Positions 13,605 through 18,640 of a stretch of DNA of 18,640 nucleotides are shown here, in pieces (position 1 is the first letter of the stretch; every line of letters starts with the position of its first letter). A program made the position numbers and the translations under genes. The notes beneath the pieces are model-generated. The model saw only the letters and a list, made by a program, of their open reading frames with translations. It made no database searches and was not told the DNA's origin. Source of the stretch: an uncultured bacterium (GTDB taxonomy: Bacteria; Cyanobacteriota; Vampirovibrionia; Gastranaerophilales; Gastranaerophilaceae); assembly GCA_949299435.1 (NCBI GenBank), contig CASGAK010000133.1, positions 1-18,640 of the forward strand, read 5' to 3'.

Positions 13605-16415
13605 ATGACAGAAAGTACAAAAGTTGAATTAAAAGATACGCTGAATTTGCCGCAAACAACTTTGGCAATGAGAGCTAACGCTGCTGTTCGTGAAATTGAA
13701 ATTCAAAAGTTTTGGGAAGATAACAAAATTTATGAAAAATCTATTGAAAACAAGGATAAAACAAATAAATTTATTCTACATGACGGTCCACCTTATTTAA
13801 GCAGTGAAAAAATTCACGTAGGTACTGCTCTGAATAAAATTTTAAAAGATATTCTAATCAAATATAAATCTCAAAGAGGTTACTATGCTCCTTATGTTCC
13901 TGGCTATGACGGGCATGGATTGCCTATTGAAAATAAGGTAGTAAAAGAAATTAAGGGGGGAAGAAGTGCACTGACACCTTATGAATTACGTCAAAAATGC
14001 CGTGAGTTTGCTCATAAAAACTTAAAAGGGCAAGAAAGCGAATTCAAACGACTAGGTGTATGGGGTAATTGGGAAAATCCTTATTTAACTATTAATCCTG
14101 AATATGAAGCTGAACAGGTAAGAGTATTCGGAGAGATGTATAAAAAAGGTTACATTGAAAAAGGAATGAAACCGGTATATTGGTGTGCGTCTTGCGAAAC
14201 AGCTCTAGCGGAAGCTGAAGTTGAATATGCAGATCACACATCAACTTCAATTTATGTAAGATTCAAATTTGAAGAGGAAGATAAGAAAAAGGCTTATAAA
14301 GCAGCTGGAGTAGAAAGCGAAAAAGATTTATATGCAGTTATATGGACAACAACTCCTTGGACAATTCCGTCAAATATGGCAATCAGTATGCACCCTAAAT
14401 TTGAATATACATTCTTTGAATACAAAGGCGATGTATATGTAGCAGCACAAGAGTTGCTAGGTGCATTTTTAGCTGACGTAGAATGGGCTGAAGAAGATAT
14501 TAAAGTTCTAGGCTCTTGCATTGGACAAGATTTAGAATTATTGAATACAAAGCACCCTCTAGTGGATAGAAAATCTCCGATAATTTTAGGGGAACACGTA
14601 ACATTAGATGCCGGTACAGGATCTGTCCACACTGCTCCAGGTCATGGTCTTGAAGACTATGAGGTCGGCTGCAGATATGGAATAGAAGTCTTTTCACCTC
14701 TAGATGGAAGAGGCGTATGGACAGAAGCTGTAAAAGATAAGGATTTAGAAGGAGTTCCATACTATAAAGGAAACAAAATCGTTATTGAAAAACTTCAAAA
14801 TTGTGGAGCATTACTTGCTCAACAAGATATAAATCACAGCTATCCGCACTGCTGGAGATGTAAAAATCCTGTAATTTATCGTGCAACTCCGCAGTGGTTT
14901 GTAAAAGTAGATAAATTCAGAGAACAAACTCTAGATGCAATAAAGGATGTAAAATGGATTCCAGCAAGTGGAGAAGCTAGAATTTCAAACATGGTAGCAG
15001 GCAGAACAGATTGGTGTATATCTCGTCAAAGAGCTTGGGGTGTACCAATTCCGGTATTTTATTGTGAGGATTGCGGAGAAGTTATCGTAAATGATGAAAC
15101 AATAGAAAATGTCGCAAAAATCTTTGAAAAAGAAAGCTCTGATGCGTGGGTAAAATATTCAGCAGAAGAACTATTGCCTCAAGGTTTTAAATGTCCTAAA
15201 TGCGGAAAAACTCATTTCCGTAAAGAAAATGATATTATGGACGTTTGGTTTGATTCAGGTATCAGCTGGAGGGCTGTTGTCGAAAAACGTTCTGATGAGT
15301 TAGGGCATACACCCGTTGAGATGTATTTGGAAGGCTCAGACCAACACAGAGGCTGGTTCCAATCTTCACTACTGACATCAATTGCAACTCAAGGAAAAGC
15401 TCCATATAAAACAGTTCTTACTCACGGTTTTGTATTTGGTGAAGACGGCAGAAAAATGTCAAAATCACTAGGTAATTACATAAGACCTGATGATATCATT
15501 AAAACTTATGGTGCTGATATTCTAAGACTTTGGGCAGCATCAGTAGATTACAGAAACGATACAAAAATCGGTGACAATATAGTTAAACAATTAGTTGAAA
15601 TTTTCAAGAAAACAAGAAATACCGCAAGATTTTTGGTCGGTAACTTATTTGATTTTGATCCTGCTGTTGATTATGTTGAATATAAAGACTTGAAAGAATT
15701 AGATAAATTTGCATTACACAAATTAAACCATCTGATAGCAGAAGTAACAGAAGCTTTTGAAAATTATGAATTTTACAAATATTTCCAACATCTTCAAAAT
15801 TTTGCAGCGGTTGATTTAAGCTCATTCTATCTTGATATCGTAAAAGACAGATTATATACAGCCGGTAAAAAATCATTATCACGCAGAGCTTGTCAGACAG
15901 TAATGTATGAAATTTTGCAGGCTTTAGTGAGAATGCTTGTACCGGTTATGCCTCACCAAGCTGAAGATATTTGGATTAGTGTTCCAGAAGTTCAAAAAGA
16001 CAGTTTGATAAGTATTCTATTATCAGAATGGCCTCAAGGCAAAGCTGAATGGAATAATGAAAAATTAGAAGAAGATTTTTCAAAAATCCTTAAAGCTCGC
16101 GAAGTTGTAAGCCGTGCGATTGAGCCTTTAAGAGCGGATAAAAAAGTCGGAAGCTCACTTGAAGTTGCAGTATACGTTAGCGTAAAAGACAATGAAGTAT
16201 TGAAAGCTAATGAAGATGAGCTTTGCAATATCTTCATTACATCTCAAGCATACGTAACTGATGAAAAGCCTGAAGGTGTATTAAACGAGTACAAAGAAGA
16301 TGATTACACAGTCTGGGTTGTAAAAGCAGAGGGTGAAAAATGTGCTCGCTGTTGGAAATTTAGAAAACTAAATTCTGACGGTATTTGCGAAGAATGTCTT
16401 GAGGCAATTAAGTAA
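13605..16415 (+). CDS. ileS: Isoleucyl-tRNA synthetase with a variant HIGH motif
   Basis: Charges tRNA-Ile with isoleucine and edits valine. Two ATGs are possible: 13599, only three bases from AAGGA, and 13605, nine bases away. I prefer 13605 (MTESTKVELKD), giving 936 aa. The Rossmann domain has HDGPPYLSSEKIHVGTALNKILKD: the signature reads His71-Val-Gly-Thr74, where HIGH or HVGH is expected. The rest is normal: GYDGHGLPIE, editing-domain TTTPWT and GTGSVHTAPGHGLEDYEVG, GSDQHRGWFQSSL, the KMSKS loop at 617-621, the anticodon-binding helical domain, and a C-terminal zinc finger CARCW...CEEC of the long bacterial IleRS1 type. The residue after HGF is Val, as in mupirocin-sensitive enzymes. No T-box leader fits in the 40-base gap after the symporter. 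Confidence 0.95.
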   Translation: MTESTKVELKDTLNLPQTTLAMRANAAVREIEIQKFWEDNKIYEKSIENKDKTNKFILHDGPPYLSSEKIHVGTALNKILKDILIKYKSQRGYYAPYVPGYDGHGLPIENKVVKEIKGGRSALTPYELRQKCREFAHKNLKGQESEFKRLGVWGNWENPYLTINPEYEAEQVRVFGEMYKKGYIEKGMKPVYWCASCETALAEAEVEYADHTSTSIYVRFKFEEEDKKKAYKAAGVESEKDLYAVIWTTTPWTIPSNMAISMHPKFEYTFFEYKGDVYVAAQELLGAFLADVEWAEEDIKVLGSCIGQDLELLNTKHPLVDRKSPIILGEHVTLDAGTGSVHTAPGHGLEDYEVGCRYGIEVFSPLDGRGVWTEAVKDKDLEGVPYYKGNKIVIEKLQNCGALLAQQDINHSYPHCWRCKNPVIYRATPQWFVKVDKFREQTLDAIKDVKWIPASGEARISNMVAGRTDWCISRQRAWGVPIPVFYCEDCGEVIVNDETIENVAKIFEKESSDAWVKYSAEELLPQGFKCPKCGKTHFRKENDIMDVWFDSGISWRAVVEKRSDELGHTPVEMYLEGSDQHRGWFQSSLLTSIATQGKAPYKTVLTHGFVFGEDGRKMSKSLGNYIRPDDIIKTYGADILRLWAASVDYRNDTKIGDNIVKQLVEIFKKTRNTARFLVGNLFDFDPAVDYVEYKDLKELDKFALHKLNHLIAEVTEAFENYEFYKYFQHLQNFAAVDLSSFYLDIVKDRLYTAGKKSLSRRACQTVMYEILQALVRMLVPVMPHQAEDIWISVPEVQKDSLISILLSEWPQGKAEWNNEKLEEDFSKILKAREVVSRAIEPLRADKKVGSSLEVAVYVSVKDNEVLKANEDELCNIFITSQAYVTDEKPEGVLNEYKEDDYTVWVVKAEGEKCARCWKFRKLNSDGICEECLEAIK

Positions 16416-16434
16416 AAAATAAAATTAAATAAAT

Positions 16435-16466
16435 AAAAAAAGGAAGTCTTGGGACTTCCTTTTTTT
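16435..16466 (+). terminator. Terminator of the symporter-ileS unit
   Basis: The stem AAAAAAAGGAAGTC / GACTTCCTTTTTTT has a four-base TTGG loop, and the right arm ends in a run of T. It lies 20 bases after the ileS stop and directly abuts the hydE promoter. Confidence 0.9.
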
Positions 16467-16475
16467 GTGTATAAT
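16449..16475 (+). promoter_or_regulatory. hydE promoter, apparently giving a leaderless transcript
   Basis: A perfect TATAAT (16470-16475) ends six bases before the hydE ATG. With the usual spacing, the A of ATG (16482) would be the transcription start. The best -35 (TTGGGA, 16449-16454) lies in the loop and arm of the preceding terminator with a short 15-base spacer. No ribosome-binding site is present. Confidence 0.5.
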
Positions 16476-16481
16476 TTATTT

Positions 16482-17495
16482 ATGAAAAATTTGATAGAAA
16501 AAGCAAAGGTAGAAAGAATTCTTCAAAAATCTGAAATTGTTCAAATTTTAGAAGATAGTTCCATCAATGAATATCTTTTTAAAACGGCAGATTCTGTCAG
16601 AAAAAAATATGTTGGCGATGAAATTTATTTAAGAGCTTTAATCGAATTTTCAAACATTTGCAGATGTAATTGTGCATATTGTGGTATTAGATGTGATAAT
16701 AAAAAAGTCCAAAGATACCGACTTAAAAAAGATGAGATTATTGATTTATCAAATTTGGCATCCAAATTAGGTTATAAAACCCTTGTTCTTCAAAGTGGAG
16801 AAGATTGCTTTTTTAAGGCAGATTATTTGGCAGAAATAGTCAAAGAAATCAAAAAAAATGACATAGCAGTAACTTTGAGTATTGGTGAAAGATTTTTTGA
16901 AGAATATAAGATTTTAAAAGAGGCAGGTGCAGATAGATTTTTGCTGCGAATAGAGACAACAGATGAAAATTTGTATAAAAAAATGCACCCTGGAATGAGT
17001 TTAGATAATCGAAAAAAATGTTTGTATAATTTAAAACAACTTGGGTATGAAACCGGCACAGGCTCATTAATCGGCTTACCTGATCAAACTTTAGAAAGTA
17101 TAGCATCAGATATTTTATTTTACAAAGAATTGAATGCAGATATGATAGGTATTGGACCTTTAATTACTCACCCTGATACTCCTTTGAAAGATTTTCCAAA
17201 CGGTAATTTGATTTTAGCTTTGAAAGTATTAGCACTCACAAGGTTATTTTTGCCTGATATAAATATTCCTGCGACAACAGCGATGGAAACTCTTAATCCA
17301 AACGGTCGTATTATGGCATTACAAGCTGGGGCAAATGTTGTGATGCCTAATATAACTTTAGAAGAGTGTAAGAAAAATTACCAAATTTATCCAGGTAAAG
17401 TCGCAGTAGATTATACAAAGTTGGAAAAAGATTTGGAGAAAATCGGCAGAAAAATTTCATTTAAAAAAGGTTTCCGCTCGGATAACCAAATATAG
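16482..17495 (+). CDS. hydE: [FeFe]-hydrogenase H-cluster maturase HydE (radical SAM)
   Basis: A radical S-adenosylmethionine enzyme that helps build the di-iron subcluster of [FeFe]-hydrogenase, with HydF and HydG. The frame opens at TTG 16449 inside the terminator; ATG 16482 (MKNLIEKAKVERILQ) is the sensible start, giving 337 aa, close to the family norm. The signature VGDEIYLRALIEFSNICRCNCAYCGIRCDN contains the 4Fe-4S motif CxxxCxxC (Cys60, Cys64, Cys67), with two extra Cys at 62 and 71. The typical RYRL, ETTDENLYKKMHPGMS, YETGTGSLIGLPDQT and IPATTAMETLNPNGR blocks follow. BioB and PylB relatives share the fold, but these motifs fit HydE best. It sits between ileS and cysK with no other hydrogenase gene in view, and is probably co-transcribed with cysK. 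Confidence 0.9.
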   Translation: MKNLIEKAKVERILQKSEIVQILEDSSINEYLFKTADSVRKKYVGDEIYLRALIEFSNICRCNCAYCGIRCDNKKVQRYRLKKDEIIDLSNLASKLGYKTLVLQSGEDCFFKADYLAEIVKEIKKNDIAVTLSIGERFFEEYKILKEAGADRFLLRIETTDENLYKKMHPGMSLDNRKKCLYNLKQLGYETGTGSLIGLPDQTLESIASDILFYKELNADMIGIGPLITHPDTPLKDFPNGNLILALKVLALTRLFLPDINIPATTAMETLNPNGRIMALQAGANVVMPNITLEECKKNYQIYPGKVAVDYTKLEKDLEKIGRKISFKKGFRSDNQI

Positions 17496-17521
17496 TTTCA
17501 TAATAAAAAGGAGAGGTTTTT

Positions 17522-18439
17522 ATGAAAATTGCGAATAACGTCTTAGAATTAATAGGAAAAACACCGCTTGTAAGAATTAATCGTATGAATACAGGCAATT
17601 CTGAAATTGTTGTGAAACTGGAAAGACAAAATCCTGCGGGATCAGTAAAAGACCGACCTGCACTTAATATGATAGAACAAGCTGAAAAAGCAGGATTGAT
17701 AAATAAAGATACGGTGATAATCGAGCCGACTAGCGGTAATACAGGAATAGGGCTTGCTTTAGTGTGTGCAATTCGCGGGTATAGAATGATTTTGACTATG
17801 CCAGAGACAATGAGCTTAGAAAGAAGAAAGCTTCTTGCAGCATATGGTGCAGAATTAGTTTTAACTGACGGGAAAAAAGGTATGCAAGGTGCCGTAGACA
17901 AAGCAGAAGAATTACATAAAGAAATACAAAATTCCTACATTCCACAACAGTTTGCAAATCCCTCCAACCCTGAAGCTCATGTAAATTCAACAGCCGAAGA
18001 AATTTGGGCGGATACTGACGGTAAAGTTGATATTATAATAGCAGGTGTCGGAACAGGAGGGACAATTTGCGGGATAGCAAAAGGTTTGAAAGCTAAAAAT
18101 CCTAATATAAAAGCAATAGCAGTGGAGCCAAAATCTTCACAAGTGCTTGCAGGAAACCCTGCAGGAGCCCATAAAATTCAAGGAATAGGTGCCAATTTTG
18201 TACCTGAAAATTTTGATAAAAATCTTGTAGATGAAATTATTGCAGTATCAGATGAAGATTCTATTATTACCGCTCGAGAAATGGCTAAAAAGGAAGGGAT
18301 TTTATCAGGAATTTCATCAGGAGCCGCACTTTGGGCGGCTAATGAAATTTCGAAACGTTCGGAAAATAAAGGGAAATTGATTGTTGTAATTCTTCCTGAC
18401 AGCGGGGAGCGATATCTTAGCAGTGAATTGTTTGAATAA
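17522..18439 (+). CDS. cysK: Cysteine synthase A (O-acetylserine sulfhydrylase)
   Basis: A PLP enzyme that makes cysteine from O-acetylserine and sulfide. It has 305 aa, the usual length, and starts at ATG 17522 after a strong AGGAGAGG. The PLP lysine is Lys43 in NPAGSVKDRPA. The substrate-binding loop is EPTSGNTGI (~68-76), the phosphate-binding loop GVGTGGT, and the C-terminal SGISSGAA and ILPDSGERYLSS are as expected for CysK. MPETMSLERRKLLAAYGAELVLT also matches the family. It follows hydE by 26 bases on the same strand with no terminator between, so they likely form one unit. Cysteine supply for iron-sulfur cluster building is a possible link, but many cysK genes sit at random locations. 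Confidence 0.96.
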   Translation: MKIANNVLELIGKTPLVRINRMNTGNSEIVVKLERQNPAGSVKDRPALNMIEQAEKAGLINKDTVIIEPTSGNTGIGLALVCAIRGYRMILTMPETMSLERRKLLAAYGAELVLTDGKKGMQGAVDKAEELHKEIQNSYIPQQFANPSNPEAHVNSTAEEIWADTDGKVDIIIAGVGTGGTICGIAKGLKAKNPNIKAIAVEPKSSQVLAGNPAGAHKIQGIGANFVPENFDKNLVDEIIAVSDEDSIITAREMAKKEGILSGISSGAALWAANEISKRSENKGKLIVVILPDSGERYLSSELFE

Positions 18440-18484
18440 AAGTGATTAATCAAAAATACCCCGTCAAAAAAGAGAATTTTCGTT

Positions 18485-18532
18485 AAAAAACATGTACTAA
18501 CAAAAGCGTCAATACATGTTTTTTTTTTTTTT
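18485..18532 (+). terminator. Terminator of hydE-cysK
   Basis: Arms AAAAAACATGTA (18485-18496) and TACATGTTTTTT (18513-18524) enclose a 16-base loop, with a 14-base T-run from 18519 to 18532. It lies 45 bases past the cysK stop. Confidence 0.85.
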
Positions 18533-18640
18533 AAGTTATTTGATTTGTAAACTAAAGCGGTTTTCACAGTCATCTATCCGATGTGTGAGAGTGGACTTCG
18601 TCAAAAATTAACCGTAAAAATTTATAATTTTTCGTTAAAA
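18533..18640. other. Window end, no gene seen
   Basis: No open frame with a ribosome-binding site and no tRNA is visible. A short motif TTTTCGTTAAAA occurs at 18476-18487 and again at 18629-18640, each preceded by CGTCAAAAA within 20-45 bases. It could be a small direct repeat or chance in AT-rich DNA. Confidence 0.3.

Noticed and set aside
15429..15440. Classic mupirocin-resistance change near the KMSKS loop of IleRS
   Set aside because: The residue after HGF is Val, as in sensitive enzymes, so the known Val-to-Phe change is absent.
18178..18573. 131-aa minus-strand frame over the end of cysK
   Set aside because: It reads through the cysK terminator and is antisense to conserved cysK blocks.
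18462..18640. CRISPR-like repeat from the two TTTTCGTTAAAA copies at the right end
   Set aside because: Only two short AT-rich copies with uneven spacing, one interrupted by the terminator; no repeat-spacer pattern.

Overview
The window is an AT-rich bacterial chromosome segment. The best guess is a gut-type non-photosynthetic cyanobacterial relative (Melainabacteria/Gastranaerophilales). That rests on type IV pilin-like proteins with a KKAFTLSE leader, an adenosylcobalamin-dependent ribonucleotide reductase, a [FeFe]-hydrogenase maturase, an outer-membrane tripartite pump (so a diderm) and low GC. It is an inference from gene style, not a proven placement.

Layout. Bases 1-248 are the 3' end of a plus-strand pilin-like gene. 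It is separated by a symmetrical bidirectional terminator from a small minus-strand gene of unknown function (367-651). At 652-876 lie a 16-bp palindrome and a locally GC-rich patch. Bases 877-1511 (minus) hold a second pilin-like gene broken by a one-base frameshift. Back to back with it is a small XRE-type regulator (1646-1966, plus) whose start region carries a 22-bp palindrome. Bases 7799 to 1970 (minus) are a complete three-gene efflux operon: membrane fusion protein, RND pump, TolC-like outer-membrane channel. It has its own promoter with a palindrome just after the -10 box, and a second palindrome between the first two genes. Upstream of it on the same strand are rdgB (nucleotide-pool cleaning) and uppS (undecaprenyl-PP synthesis), then a one-membrane-segment protein of unknown function (9365-9859) and nrdJ (10020-12026).

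At 12027-12259 transcription diverges. To the right, on the plus strand, lie a dicarboxylate/amino-acid:cation symporter and ileS as a likely operon ending in a strong terminator. Then come hydE, which looks leaderless, and cysK, ending in a terminator at about 18485-18532. The last ~110 bases hold no recognisable gene.

Most genes are housekeeping or anaerobic-metabolism genes. No phage, insertion sequence, CRISPR array, tRNA or rRNA was seen, and I found no clearly new multi-gene system. The most interesting points are an isoleucyl-tRNA synthetase whose HIGH motif reads HVGT, the frameshifted pilin gene, two palindromes in the efflux operon (one between a Shine-Dalgarno-like sequence and the start codon it should serve), and the compact terminator/leaderless-promoter junction at hydE.
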